From Methanomassiliicoccus sp. (GTDB lineage Archaea; Thermoplasmatota; Thermoplasmata; Methanomassiliicoccales; Methanomassiliicoccaceae): DNA of 64,000 nucleotides. This document shows, piece after piece, positions 52,655-61,843 of the stretch (the stretch's first letter is position 1; each line of letters begins with the position of its first letter). The DNA lies in assembly GCA_016109435.1 (NCBI GenBank), contig JAEILR010000002.1, positions 112,966-176,965 on the forward strand, given 5' to 3'. Under the pieces are notes generated by a model. The model was not told the origin of the DNA and searched no databases. It saw only the letters and a list, made by a program, of their open reading frames with translations. The translations under genes and the position numbers were made by a program.

Positions 52655-53977
52655 TCAAAGCGTCCGCAGCAGCTTGGGTATGCCCGACGATTCCCGCGGG
52701 CCTACCACGACCTTGAGGCCGGACAGCTCCTGCAGCTTGCCGGACATCCTGGTCAGCATGCCGGGGATGACGATCATCTCCTTCCCGCTCTTCTCCAGCA
52801 CCCCGCTGCTCTTCAGGGCCTCGGCCACGCTCTCCGGCGTGAGCTTCCCGGCGGAGAACGCGGTCAGGACCGAAAGTCCCTCGGTGTCCACGACCAGCAA
52901 CCATGCCGGCACCCGGCTCTTCTCGATGTCCGCGGCCACGGTGAAGTAGGTCAGGGAGAAGTTGGTGGTGAACAGGATCGGCGCGTCCCTTCCGGGGTTG
53001 TTGATAGGATAAAGTCCAGCCTTCACCTGGATGGGGACCTGGGGATCAGTATAGATGTTCTGCCGGAGCACGAACAGGGGGATGGCGTGCGCCGGGTTCA
53101 GGTCGTCCAGCAGGACGATGCCGCCGTACTTCATCGTGGACACCAGGGCTATGAGCAGCGCCTGGCCGTTACCGCAGGCGTTGGTGATGAGGGGGAACCC
53201 CAGCCCCCGGAAGGACTTCTTGACCGCGTTCTTGCGCACGATGGTGTTCCGTTCCACCACCTGCTGCAGGTCGCTCGGCATGAGGTCCAGGACCAGGTCC
53301 TCGACCCCCGCGGCGCGCACCTTCTCCACGATGTCGGCCAGCCCGTTGAGGTCGGCGTGCCTCACCGCCAGGGGGAACTTCAGCTCCTTGGCGGCAGCGG
53401 ACATGGCCTCCCAGTTCGCTTCCGACGCGGCGTAGATCAGGGGGCGTGAGAGGTTCACGGTCAAGGCCGCGGCCCGCACCGCGGCCGGATCATCGGTCAT
53501 GAGCACCAGGGGCAGCCTGCTCTCGCCGGACACCCGCTTCACCATGGCCGCGAACTTGGCCGCGTCCTTGGAATCGTTACGCACCGCCAGCAGGTCCAGC
53601 GCCAGCATCTGGCCGACCCGGTCGAACCGGAGGTCGGCCGCCCGCCTCAGCTTGGCCGCGACCTCCCTGTCCCCGGCGGTGTCCGGGATGGTGACGGCGT
53701 ACCGCGTCTGGTGGAAGAACTTCTTGTCGTGGCGGTACAGCTCGGTCTCGTCCCCGATCTCGATCCTCGAGTCTCCGGCGCCGATGGTCACCAGCCGGAT
53801 GGGCGGTGCCGAGGACGCCTCCAGCTTGGCCCTGGCCTCGTCGGTGATGAACGGGCAGTCGTCCAGCTTGGCCTTGGAGTTTGCCAGCTGCATGGCGAAG
53901 GCCAGGCAGGTGGGGAAGTTGCACTTCCCGCAGTTCTTCTTCGGCAGGAACTTGAAGATCTCGATGGCCGTCGGCAT
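52655..53977 (-). CDS. acsC: CODH/ACS corrinoid iron-sulfur protein, large (gamma) subunit
   Basis: Carries the methyl group on cobalamin to the acetyl-CoA synthase. The 440-residue protein has the N-terminal [4Fe-4S] domain KNCGKCNFPTCLAFAM (with a further Cys in DDCPFI), a TIM-barrel, and the C-terminal corrinoid-binding domain (ACGNGQALLIALVSTMKYGG region). This is the layout of AcsC/CdhE. The ATG at 53977 overlaps the stop of acsD by one base. It is the third gene of acsB-acsD-acsC. Confidence 0.93.
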   Translation of the reverse strand: MPTAIEIFKFLPKKNCGKCNFPTCLAFAMQLANSKAKLDDCPFITDEARAKLEASSAPPIRLVTIGAGDSRIEIGDETELYRHDKKFFHQTRYAVTIPDTAGDREVAAKLRRAADLRFDRVGQMLALDLLAVRNDSKDAAKFAAMVKRVSGESRLPLVLMTDDPAAVRAAALTVNLSRPLIYAASEANWEAMSAAAKELKFPLAVRHADLNGLADIVEKVRAAGVEDLVLDLMPSDLQQVVERNTIVRKNAVKKSFRGLGFPLITNACGNGQALLIALVSTMKYGGIVLLDDLNPAHAIPLFVLRQNIYTDPQVPIQVKAGLYPINNPGRDAPILFTTNFSLTYFTVAADIEKSRVPAWLLVVDTEGLSVLTAFSAGKLTPESVAEALKSSGVLEKSGKEMIVIPGMLTRMSGKLQELSGLKVVVGPRESSGIPKLLRTL

Positions 53978-54927
53978 CACTTACCACCCCTCAGACCGTC
54001 GATGGCCTCCCTGAGCACGGCCATGGACCTCGGGCTGCGGACCACCAGCAGGTCCGCCCCGGACATGAGGGCGGCGAGCCCCGTGGTCGCCTCCCACCAC
54101 GTGCCCCGCTCCTCGGCATCGCCCCACCTGGCATCCTCCTCGGTGGCCTCCCTGGCCTCCCAGGACGAGGTGGTGTCGCACAACATGGGCGCCTGCAGCA
54201 TGCGGTCGCCCATCAGCGCCGCGATCCGGATGCGCTCGTTGACCGAGTAGGAGTACTCCAGCCCCATGCCCAGCCCGGCCATCAGGGGGTCCATGAGGAC
54301 ATTGTCGATCTTCATCCCGAAGTCGGCCAGCAGGATGTTCATCTGCTTCGCGAGGTTAATGTCCAGGTTGGAGAACGCCACCAGCGCGTGGCGGTTGCCC
54401 ATGGCCGCGGCGGAGATGGTCTTGTACGCCGTTTCCTCCGCCTGACCGAGGACCACGCGCTCCCCGGCGCAGGCGTTGCTGACCGCCTCCATGGTCCTGG
54501 CGTCCTTCTCCTCCTGCCCGCAGCCGTAGATGAGCACCGGTACGCTGACCGCCTTTAGCACGCTAACGGCCGTCCGGGCGGCATCCTCCGGGGAGGCGTC
54601 CTTCCCTTCGGGGTTGGTGCTCATCAGCTTCAGGCACACCAGGTCGGCGCCGAACTCCTGGACCCACTTCCTCGCCCATTCCACCGGGTCGCCGACCGCG
54701 TCACCGAAAGAACGAACGGCCAGCTCGGTCAGCAGCGAGGGATCGTCGATGACCTCCCCGGCCAGCAGCTGCCTGCGGCCCAGCCCCTCGTAGGAGAGGA
54801 ACGGCATGCCCGCGGCCCCGCCGACCTCCACCGCCTGGCGGCTCCCGCCCTCGGACGTCGACGCGCCGAGCTTTACAGCTCCGATCTTTCCTGACCACTT
54901 CTCCCTGGGGACCGGTACCTCGACCAT
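53977..54927 (-). CDS. acsD: CODH/ACS corrinoid iron-sulfur protein, small (delta) subunit
   Basis: A TIM-barrel partner of AcsC in the corrinoid protein. The 316-residue protein resembles AcsD/CdhD: VDVPVPREKWSGKIG-like start, DLVCLKLMSTNPEGKDASPEDAA, PVLIYGCGQEEKD and DPLMAGLGMGLEYSYSVNERIR. AGGAG lies eight bases before the ATG at 54927, and this start is preferred over GTG 54936, which would sit on that site. It follows acsB by 16 bases and overlaps acsC. Confidence 0.93.
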   Translation of the reverse strand: MVEVPVPREKWSGKIGAVKLGASTSEGGSRQAVEVGGAAGMPFLSYEGLGRRQLLAGEVIDDPSLLTELAVRSFGDAVGDPVEWARKWVQEFGADLVCLKLMSTNPEGKDASPEDAARTAVSVLKAVSVPVLIYGCGQEEKDARTMEAVSNACAGERVVLGQAEETAYKTISAAAMGNRHALVAFSNLDINLAKQMNILLADFGMKIDNVLMDPLMAGLGMGLEYSYSVNERIRIAALMGDRMLQAPMLCDTTSSWEAREATEEDARWGDAEERGTWWEATTGLAALMSGADLLVVRSPRSMAVLREAIDGLRGGK

Positions 54928-54943
54928 GATGGACACTCCTTGA

Positions 54944-57085
54944 CTACGACAGCAGCGGGGGCATGCGCAGCGCCGGGTGATCGACCTTCATCATCCACTC
55001 GGTCAGGCCGTCGGCCTCGGTGGTGATCGTCTCATCGGCGATCTTGTCCACGAAGTCCGGCTCGCCCAGTTCCTCCGCCCTCTTCTGGAGGGCGTCGCGC
55101 ATCGCCTCCTTCAGCTCGCGGGGCATCCACGCTATGCGCAGGAAGCCTCCGTCAGCCGGGATGAACTTCCGGCTGGTAATATATTTTCTTCCTATCCCGA
55201 TGAACCCGGGGGTCTGCCGTCCTCCCCCGACCGAACCGGCCAGGGAGGAGAACTTCATGCCGATGGGGGTCATGCCGGCGTACTCGCGGTTCACCGCGAT
55301 CACCGCCTGGACGTCCGCGGTCATGGCTACGATCACTTCGAAGCAGCCGCAGGAGGTCATGGGGTCCTCCATCATGGTGTAGGCGTTGAAGCGCTCGATC
55401 CGGTGATGGGTGGCCTCGTACACCGCGTCGTTCACCCCTCTCCACTGCCCCTTGACCTCGTCCAGGCACTCGCCCTTGGGCACGCCCTTGTTCGGCCCGT
55501 TGGGATCGATCTCCTGGGCCGCCCGGGCGTCCAGCCAGTTGACCGCACCGCACAGCCCCAGACGCTCCGGGGTCACGATGCACACGTGTCCGGGGGCGAA
55601 CGACTCGCACAGCCCGCAGGTGTAATAATCGTCCACCTTCTCGTCGGTCAGGCCGGCCAGGCGGGCATCGCGGTGCGCGTACACGTCCAGAGCTTCGGGC
55701 AGCCGCTTCCTCGCCTCCTCCTCGTCGGTGATGATGGTCACCTGCACCCGGGAAACGATGTTGCCGAACTCCTCCTTCAGCTTGGTGATGAGGATGTCCC
55801 CGAAGTGCCTGAACCTCAGTCCGGCGGCGACCGCCGTCCTGCTCAGCCGTATCCACAGGATGTTCCTCTGGCCGGTGTGCCACGCTCCCTCGGCGTAGTT
55901 GATGAACAGGTGGATGCGGCGTTCCAGCACGCCCTCGAAATCCTCCTGCATCTTCCTGCCGTACACGTCCACCAGGATGGCGATGGCCGTCCGTCCGCCT
56001 TCCGGCAGCGAGTCCACGTCCGGCCCGATCACAGTTATCTTGCCGTCCTCGATCTCATCCTCCGGCCGCAGGCGCAGGAGCTCGAACGCCAGGGTTTTCG
56101 CCGCCCCGCCGGCCTCGATGTAGGTGTCCGGACGGCGTACTACCTCACCTTCGAACGCCGGGCCGTAGGCCACCGGAATATCCACCGGGGCGAGCCTCAC
56201 CTTGATGCCCCGGGCCTCGATGGCCTCCTGCACCATGTTCTCCGGTCCGGGCACGTAGATCAGCTTCTCCGGTATCCCCTCCACCGGCTGGTCGGTTACG
56301 ATGCACGCGCCGTTGAGCACCGCGGCGAAGGCCGCGCCGGCCAATATGGGGTCCAGGGGTCCGAACTCCATGACGAACACCTTCGGCCGCTTGGCCAGGT
56401 AGGAGGCGATGCCCTCTCTGTCCCCGCGCTGCACCCCGCCGAAGGACAGCGCCGCGCGGATGGCGAAGTTGAGCGCGTGCACGATCTGCGTTCCATGGCC
56501 GACGGGATACAGCCTCGAGCGCTCGCCCATCTGCACCCCCTTGGACGCCAGCTGCTCGATGACCTCTCCGGAGGCGATGATGAGGATGCCCTTGGACTGC
56601 AGGTCCCGGACGATGCGCACCAGCGCGTCAGGGTCCGGGCTCTTCCCCGCCAGCACCGCCGCCCCGGGGATGGTGTCGTCCACGAAGGCGAAGCCCAGGC
56701 CCCGGATGACCTTGTCGGGCACGAAGCCCATGTACTCGGTGCCCTCGTACGGCCTGGCGTCATCGATGTACTTCAGCGCCTCGATGACCTCGGCGGCGAT
56801 CATGGTCGCCTCGCCGGCGGCCAGGGCGTTCTCCACCGTAGCATCGCCGGTGAACTTCGTCCGGTACGATGCCATGATCTCTTCCAGCTGACCCAGTGTC
56901 TTGGTCTCCCTCCCGTCCCAGGCAAACACCGACGGCAGCTCGTAGCAGGTCTCCGGATACTCCACCGGGTGGTCCGGCCCGTACTTCGACACGGCCTCCT
57001 GCACTGAGCGTTCAGCGAGATCGACGGCAACCCTCGCGCCCTGGACGGCGAGGGCGAACAGGTCATGGTTGGAGATGGTGTTCAA
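54944..57085 (-). CDS. acsB: Acetyl-CoA synthase (CODH/ACS beta subunit), full-length type
   Basis: Assembles acetyl-CoA from the methyl group, CO and CoA at the Ni-Fe A-cluster. All six expected A-cluster cysteines are present with Moorella spacing: CGLC, then VC nine residues later, C ten further on (LGLCGAVNW), and CGC in TSCGCFE. The 713-residue protein keeps the N-terminal CODH-docking domain that archaeal CdhC (about 400-470 residues) lacks. GGAGG lies seven bases before the TTG at 57085, which I take as the start. It heads the acsB-acsD-acsC operon. The CODH catalytic gene is not nearby. Confidence 0.94.
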   Translation of the reverse strand: MNTISNHDLFALAVQGARVAVDLAERSVQEAVSKYGPDHPVEYPETCYELPSVFAWDGRETKTLGQLEEIMASYRTKFTGDATVENALAAGEATMIAAEVIEALKYIDDARPYEGTEYMGFVPDKVIRGLGFAFVDDTIPGAAVLAGKSPDPDALVRIVRDLQSKGILIIASGEVIEQLASKGVQMGERSRLYPVGHGTQIVHALNFAIRAALSFGGVQRGDREGIASYLAKRPKVFVMEFGPLDPILAGAAFAAVLNGACIVTDQPVEGIPEKLIYVPGPENMVQEAIEARGIKVRLAPVDIPVAYGPAFEGEVVRRPDTYIEAGGAAKTLAFELLRLRPEDEIEDGKITVIGPDVDSLPEGGRTAIAILVDVYGRKMQEDFEGVLERRIHLFINYAEGAWHTGQRNILWIRLSRTAVAAGLRFRHFGDILITKLKEEFGNIVSRVQVTIITDEEEARKRLPEALDVYAHRDARLAGLTDEKVDDYYTCGLCESFAPGHVCIVTPERLGLCGAVNWLDARAAQEIDPNGPNKGVPKGECLDEVKGQWRGVNDAVYEATHHRIERFNAYTMMEDPMTSCGCFEVIVAMTADVQAVIAVNREYAGMTPIGMKFSSLAGSVGGGRQTPGFIGIGRKYITSRKFIPADGGFLRIAWMPRELKEAMRDALQKRAEELGEPDFVDKIADETITTEADGLTEWMMKVDHPALRMPPLLS

Positions 57086-57226
57086 GTGAGGTCCTCCGGC
57101 GGCGCCGGGATGTACATGGTGCATGGACTATTTGCCCGGCTCGGTGGATGCGCGCAGGGCGCGGCCTTTCCATCGACCCGCGGTACTTCAATCCTTCGCC
57201 GCGCCTCGCAACGCCGGCGGAAACGT

Positions 57227-58159
57227 TCAGAAGTTGATGGTCTCCAGCTGGTCCACGAAGTACCGGTCCTTCTCCATGGTGAGCGTTTCCTCCAGCGCGG
57301 CCCGGAGCTTCTCCGGCCCGATGCCCGCCCTGCTGATGTCGGCGACGATGTCCAGAGTCATGGACTTGTAGAACACCAGCACCTCGCTCTCCAGGGACAC
57401 CATGTTGACCTCGTTGCGGTGCATGACCTCGGCCACCCGGGCGATGGCCCCCGGCTTGTCCGGTATGACCATGGTGATGCGCACGAGCTTGACCTGGGGG
57501 TCCAGCAGGGTGATCGACAGGACATAGGACTCCATGTCCCCGACCATCATCAGGGGCTGGCCGTCCTTGATGCCCTCGATCTCGTCCATGTACTCCTCGG
57601 GCACCTCGAACTCGCCGTTGGTGATGATCGTGGACGCCTTGTGCTTCCTCTTTATCGGCTTGGTCCTCACCGTCTTGGAGCCGGCCGCGGCGCCTTTGGT
57701 GTAGCGGTCGGCGATGTGCGACACGCTGATGTCCAAGGTGTCCACCAGGTCCAGGGAGGAGGACCGGGACCGCTTCAGGAGGTCGAAGTCGGACCTCAGC
57801 TCGTCCGGTTCACCGTAGTAGGATAGGTCGGCGAGCATCTTCCAGGTCATCGACACCTCGGAAATGTTGCTCAGCGATACCGAGTTCAGGATGTCGATGT
57901 TGCGGTCGGACAGGAACTTGGCCGCCTGGGCGCACGCGCCCGGCTTGTCGATCATGTGGATGGTGAGCTGGCACAGCTGCCGGTAGTTCTCCGGTCCGAA
58001 GGTGGAGAGAACGAGCTCGTAGGAGGTGGACCCGTTGTGGTCGTAGCGAAACATCGCGCTGAAGACCTGGCTTCCGTTGACCAGTCCCAGGGCCTGCCCC
58101 AGTTCCTCGTCGATCCTGATCTTGTTCCCCTGCAACCTTCCGAACTGCCAGAGCCTCAT
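57227..58159 (-). CDS. Two-ACT-domain protein, possible regulator
   Basis: A 310-residue protein. An N-terminal region of about 60 residues precedes the first ACT domain (about 63-105, LTIHMIDKPGACAQAAKFLS) and a second ACT domain (about 233-270, ITMVIPDKPGAIARVAEVMH), with a basic linker RTKPIKRKHKAST between them. ACT domains bind amino acids or other small ligands. There is no enzyme domain. It lies 141 bases upstream of acsB on the same strand, so it may sense a metabolite controlling the operon. This is speculation. Confidence 0.7.
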   Translation of the reverse strand: MRLWQFGRLQGNKIRIDEELGQALGLVNGSQVFSAMFRYDHNGSTSYELVLSTFGPENYRQLCQLTIHMIDKPGACAQAAKFLSDRNIDILNSVSLSNISEVSMTWKMLADLSYYGEPDELRSDFDLLKRSRSSSLDLVDTLDISVSHIADRYTKGAAAGSKTVRTKPIKRKHKASTIITNGEFEVPEEYMDEIEGIKDGQPLMMVGDMESYVLSITLLDPQVKLVRITMVIPDKPGAIARVAEVMHRNEVNMVSLESEVLVFYKSMTLDIVADISRAGIGPEKLRAALEETLTMEKDRYFVDQLETINF

Positions 58160-58231
58160 ATGCTGACCTGGAACGCCAAATATCCTCGACCTTGATAAAG
58201 ATTGGCAATCGGTGGTGACCGATGGATGGCT

Positions 58232-58864
58232 CTACCGGCAATTCCCTTTCCTCTCCCTGTTCCTAGCCTTCAGCGCATCTATGGCCTCTAGCGCCAGATG
58301 CACGCTCGAGCTCGGGTTGTACCTGATGACGTCGATACTGCCGACCATAGAGTTCCGGGTCATGATGCCCATCGATCTGGTCATCGCAGCGGACCGGCCA
58401 GGTCCGAGGACGGGGGTCAAATCAGCGGTCTTTGCATACCTTGGTAGATGCTTCCTGATCAACCGGACGGCATCCCTGCGGTCGAGAGGGTGATAGACAT
58501 CCTGAAAATGGAGGGCGAGCCAGAGCTCAAAACACGGATTGGTCAGGGCGATAGTGATGCCATTCTCCCTGGCCGTTCCTAACGCCTTCAACATCCTTTC
58601 AACGGGGTTCTCGTCGACATCGAATACACAGACCGCCACGTCTCCGTCCTCGATGTCGATGGCCATCTCCCTCATATGATGCATGCACGCTTCGACCAGA
58701 TGTATCGGGTCAGCAGGCCCGGGTTTGACCAGGACGATCTCGATATTGGAATCCCTTTCCTTAAGGCCCCTAAAGTAATTATTTTCCGTTTCCCCCTCTA
58801 CGACGACCAGCACAACATTTCTAGGCGCTCTCGAACCGACCTTTCTGGACCGGATTCGAGGCAC
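58232..58864 (-). CDS. RloB-like TOPRIM protein
   Basis: A 210-residue protein with a TOPRIM-like core: VVVEGETENNYFRGL (conserved Glu), CVFDVDEN (DxD) and ALTNPCFELWLALHF, the RloB family signature. RloB/AbiLii-type proteins pair with an ATPase as phage-defence or abortive-infection systems. The GTG start at 58864 overlaps the TAG stop of the upstream ATPase by one base. The region is lower in GC than its surroundings, fitting recent gain. Activity is not shown. Confidence 0.82.
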   Translation of the reverse strand: MPRIRSRKVGSRAPRNVVLVVVEGETENNYFRGLKERDSNIEIVLVKPGPADPIHLVEACMHHMREMAIDIEDGDVAVCVFDVDENPVERMLKALGTARENGITIALTNPCFELWLALHFQDVYHPLDRRDAVRLIRKHLPRYAKTADLTPVLGPGRSAAMTRSMGIMTRNSMVGSIDVIRYNPSSSVHLALEAIDALKARNRERKGNCR

Positions 58865-60129
58865 TACAGCACCTTTTCGTCGGAGATGAAGGGGACAGCC
58901 CCATACCTGCCCAACCTGTACGCCTTCAGGACATCTCTGTCCTTCCGTTCACCGAACTCCGCTAATGAGTAAAGCGAGGTCGATCCACATTCCGCATCCT
59001 TCTCCACGAACCAGATCTGGTCCCTCCTGAACAACGAGAGGTCCAATAGCTGGCCGTCATGAGTGTTGAATATCAGCTGCGCACCTTTGCTATTCTGTTC
59101 CGGGTCGTGGAACAGGCCAACGATCCACTCGCTCAGATCATGGTGCAGTTTGGTATCCATTTCATCAATGACGATGGCCTTGCCCTCGCTGAGCGAATCG
59201 ATGATCGGGCCGATGATCGAGAACAGCCTTCTCGTGCCTTCAGACTCATGCATATGATCAAGGTCGAAATGCTCATCGCTCCCGTTCTTCAGCCTGACGG
59301 AATGGGTGAAGCTGAGGTCCCGCATCACCACCGGGGCGCCCAGCATGGTCATCGCTCCTATGATCTGAGGGGGCATCTTCCCCTCCATCTCGCTCAAGGG
59401 GATGGTGCGGACCCTTCCCTTGACCCCGACGATCCCCAGGTCGGCTATCCGCAGGGCCTTCAGGATATTGTCCTTGAATCTTTTATTACGGTTCATCCTA
59501 TCGATGACCCTGTCCATGAGCTGGTCCGCAGCGGTCGTATCGAGCACGATGAGATCATTCTGGAACCACTCGAACGCCTTCATGGTCCCCTCGTAATTGA
59601 ACTGCACCGAGGTCGACAGGTAAAGGGTGTTCTCCAGTGTCCTCCGGGAGATCACCTCTTGTTCCTTCTTGTCCATATTGAAGTCGAAGTTCTGTTTATG
59701 CCTGGTGAAGACCATCGCCCGACGGTTGTTCGGATAATAGTGCAGGGATTCCTCGGTTATCTCCTTGGATGTGAACGCGAGATGGTAGCTGTATCGTATC
59801 CCCGCTTTTATGAACTCTATATCGAACGTCGTCGGCCTTTCAGCGCACCGGGGGTCGAACTTGAACGGCTGAAAGTTCAACCAGACACCTTTCTGATGCT
59901 GATGGGACAGGCCGACCAAGTTCTTCAGCAGTGAAAGGGCGATGACCAGATTTGATTTTCCGGAAGCGTTCGCTCCATAGATGGCCGCGCTGTTGACAAG
60001 CCTCTCGCCCTTCTTGTTTGATGAATCAGAAACATTACCGGGGAGGCTGTCATCAGACGACGCTAGCATGCTTAACCGCTGCTCGTCCTTGAACGAACGA
60101 AAGTTCTTCACGGAGAACTCGATTAACAC
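58864..60129 (-). CDS. RloA/AbiLi-like AAA ATPase
   Basis: A 421-residue ATPase of the AAA15/21 (OLD-like) type: MLIEFSVKNFRSFKDEQRLS at the start, Walker A YGANASGKSNLVIAL near 50-64, signature SEGTRRLFSI, Walker B AIVIDEMDTKLH and the sensor His in FNTHDGQLLD. Together with the downstream RloB-like gene it forms a two-gene unit as in AbiL/RloAB systems. A 187-base AT-rich gap separates it from the PadR gene. Lower GC indicates horizontal transfer. Confidence 0.85.
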   Translation of the reverse strand: MLIEFSVKNFRSFKDEQRLSMLASSDDSLPGNVSDSSNKKGERLVNSAAIYGANASGKSNLVIALSLLKNLVGLSHQHQKGVWLNFQPFKFDPRCAERPTTFDIEFIKAGIRYSYHLAFTSKEITEESLHYYPNNRRAMVFTRHKQNFDFNMDKKEQEVISRRTLENTLYLSTSVQFNYEGTMKAFEWFQNDLIVLDTTAADQLMDRVIDRMNRNKRFKDNILKALRIADLGIVGVKGRVRTIPLSEMEGKMPPQIIGAMTMLGAPVVMRDLSFTHSVRLKNGSDEHFDLDHMHESEGTRRLFSIIGPIIDSLSEGKAIVIDEMDTKLHHDLSEWIVGLFHDPEQNSKGAQLIFNTHDGQLLDLSLFRRDQIWFVEKDAECGSTSLYSLAEFGERKDRDVLKAYRLGRYGAVPFISDEKVL

Positions 60130-60260
60130 AAAACAACTAATCTACTAATTTACATTTAATAATTTGTGATATCTTCACAAATATGTGACTATAACCTGCA
60201 TAGAAGGGGATGTGGGTCCATACTTGCCTCTCCTTGCGGCTGTGCCGCAGGAATGATATA

Positions 60261-60272
60261 GTAGCTAGCTAC
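60261..60272. promoter_or_regulatory. Perfect 12-base palindrome upstream of padR
   Basis: GTAGCTAGCTAC is identical on both strands and lies 45-56 bases before the PadR ATG, within a larger region with more TAGTA/TACTA-like repeats (TAGTAGC, CTAGTA). It follows a GATATAGTAG stretch that could be the TATA region. A winged-helix repressor such as PadR often binds an inverted repeat overlapping its own promoter, so it may be the autoregulatory operator. Not the ATGT/ACAT site common in bacterial PadR targets. Confidence 0.45.
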
Positions 60273-60316
60273 TTAGTAGCGCGGTACCTAGTATGCAGCA
60301 ATGCTAGAGGCTCGTC

Positions 60317-60847
60317 ATGTTCGGAAAAGGTCACGATTACAACGGGAAGAGGATCAGTCCCATGCAGGTCGCCATCCTCATCCTCCTGAGGCGCCGGCCG
60401 ATGTACGGCTACGAGGTGCTGACGGAGCTGAGGGCACGGTTCGACGGCGTGTGGAACCCCCAGACCGGATCGATCTATCCGGCGCTCAAGCGCCTAGACG
60501 AGCACGGGCTGGTAGCGGCCGAGCGAAGGGACGATACCGACTACTATCACATCACCGAGGCCGGTGACGGCTGGATCCTGGAAGTGCTGCAGCGGTCCCC
60601 CCGGGACCTCCGTCTGATGACCAGGTACTTCGAGCTCATCGGCACCGCGGCGGACGATGCTATCAGCATGGACGCCGAGAGGCCCGGGGCGTTCTCCCAG
60701 ATGTTCGAGGACGATGACATCGATGCCGCGGCGCGGGAGCGGAAGCTGAGGGCAGCGCGGGAGCGCATCGCGAAGCTGCTCGCTAACATCGACCGCGAGC
60801 TGGAAGAGGTGGAGAGGAACAGGAACGAAGGAGGCAGGGTACAGTGA
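60317..60847 (+). CDS. PadR-family transcriptional regulator
   Basis: A 176-residue winged helix-turn-helix repressor. N-terminal PadR domain (about 12-80: VAILILLRRRPMYGYEVLTE, GSIYPALKRLDEHGLV, DYYHITEAG) and a C-terminal coiled coil for dimerisation (residues about 135-170, RERKLRAARERIAKLLANID). PadR members often repress neighbouring drug-efflux genes. The GTGA overlap with the following ABC ATPase gene supports this here. Confidence 0.88.
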   Translation: MFGKGHDYNGKRISPMQVAILILLRRRPMYGYEVLTELRARFDGVWNPQTGSIYPALKRLDEHGLVAAERRDDTDYYHITEAGDGWILEVLQRSPRDLRLMTRYFELIGTAADDAISMDAERPGAFSQMFEDDDIDAAARERKLRAARERIAKLLANIDRELEEVERNRNEGGRVQ

Positions 60848-61842
60848 GCGCGATCGTGAAGGTTGAGAACCTGGTCAAGAGGTTCAGCGAGGACGTGCTG
60901 GCGGTGGACGGCATATCGTTCACCGTGGAGGAAGGAGAGATATTCGGGTTCCTGGGGCCCAACGGCGCGGGGAAGTCGACGACCATCAACATGCTGACCA
61001 CGCTGCTGAGGCCGACCAGCGGAAGGGCCACCATCGCCGGCCTGGACATCATGACCAGGCAGGACGATGTCCGGCGGGCCATCGGCCTGGTGCCGCAGGA
61101 CCTCACCGTGGACGACGAGCTGTCCGGCCGGGAGAACATGTACCTGCAGGCCGACCTGTACGACGTGCCGAGGGACGAGGCCAAGAGGGATATCGAAGAG
61201 CTGTTGAACGTGGTCGACCTGGAGGACGCCGCAGACCGGCTGGTCAAGACGTACTCCGGCGGCATGCGCAAGCGGCTGGAGCTGGCCGAGGGCCTGATCC
61301 ACCATCCCCGCATCCTGTTCCTGGACGAGCCGACGCTGGGACTGGACATCCAGACCCGGTCGGCGATCTGGGACTACATCAAGGACCTCAAGGCCAAGCA
61401 CAACATCACCGTGTTCCTCACCACCCACTACCTGGAGGAGGCGGACGGGCTGTGCGACCGCATCGGGATCATCGACCACGGCAAGATCGTGGCCCTGGAC
61501 ACCCCGGCCACGCTGAAACGCTCAGTGGGCGGGGACGTCCTCACCATCGGGGTGCGGTCGGAGGACGACCTCACCGGCCTGATAGCGGCCGTCCCCGGCG
61601 TCATCAGCGCCAAGAAGGAAGACTCGGTGTACCGGGTCAAGGCCGTGCGGGGCGAGGAAGCGACGCCCGAGGTCCTCAAGGCCATCTGGGAGAAGGGAGC
61701 GACGGTGACCTCGGTGGAGCTAAGCCGGCCAACCCTGGACCAGGCCTTCCTGGAGTACACCGGCCGGTCGATGAGGGACGCCGAGCAGAGCGGGTCGTTC
61801 GATCGCGTGGCCGCGTCCCACGCCGCCCGCAGGAGGCGGTGA
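60844..61842 (+). CDS. ABC exporter ATP-binding protein (daunorubicin-resistance DrrA type)
   Basis: A 332-residue ATPase. Walker A GPNGAGKSTTINML, signature YSGGMRKRLELAEG, Walker B ILFLDEPTLGLDIQTR, with a C-terminal DrrA-type domain (VRSEDDLTGLIAAVPGVISA region). The start is GTG 60844, overlapping the padR stop. It should power the permease that follows one base after its stop. Drug or lipid export is likely. The exact substrate is unknown. Confidence 0.9.
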   Translation: MSAIVKVENLVKRFSEDVLAVDGISFTVEEGEIFGFLGPNGAGKSTTINMLTTLLRPTSGRATIAGLDIMTRQDDVRRAIGLVPQDLTVDDELSGRENMYLQADLYDVPRDEAKRDIEELLNVVDLEDAADRLVKTYSGGMRKRLELAEGLIHHPRILFLDEPTLGLDIQTRSAIWDYIKDLKAKHNITVFLTTHYLEEADGLCDRIGIIDHGKIVALDTPATLKRSVGGDVLTIGVRSEDDLTGLIAAVPGVISAKKEDSVYRVKAVRGEEATPEVLKAIWEKGATVTSVELSRPTLDQAFLEYTGRSMRDAEQSGSFDRVAASHAARRRR

Positions 61843-61843
61843 G

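Noticed and set aside
57086..57124. Longer AcsB start at ATG 57124
   Set aside because: GGAGG before TTG 57085 and the family-like N-terminus favour the shorter form.
60130..60316. tRNA or small RNA in the AT-rich divergent gap
   Set aside because: No cloverleaf or T-loop consensus; the repeats fit an operator/promoter better.
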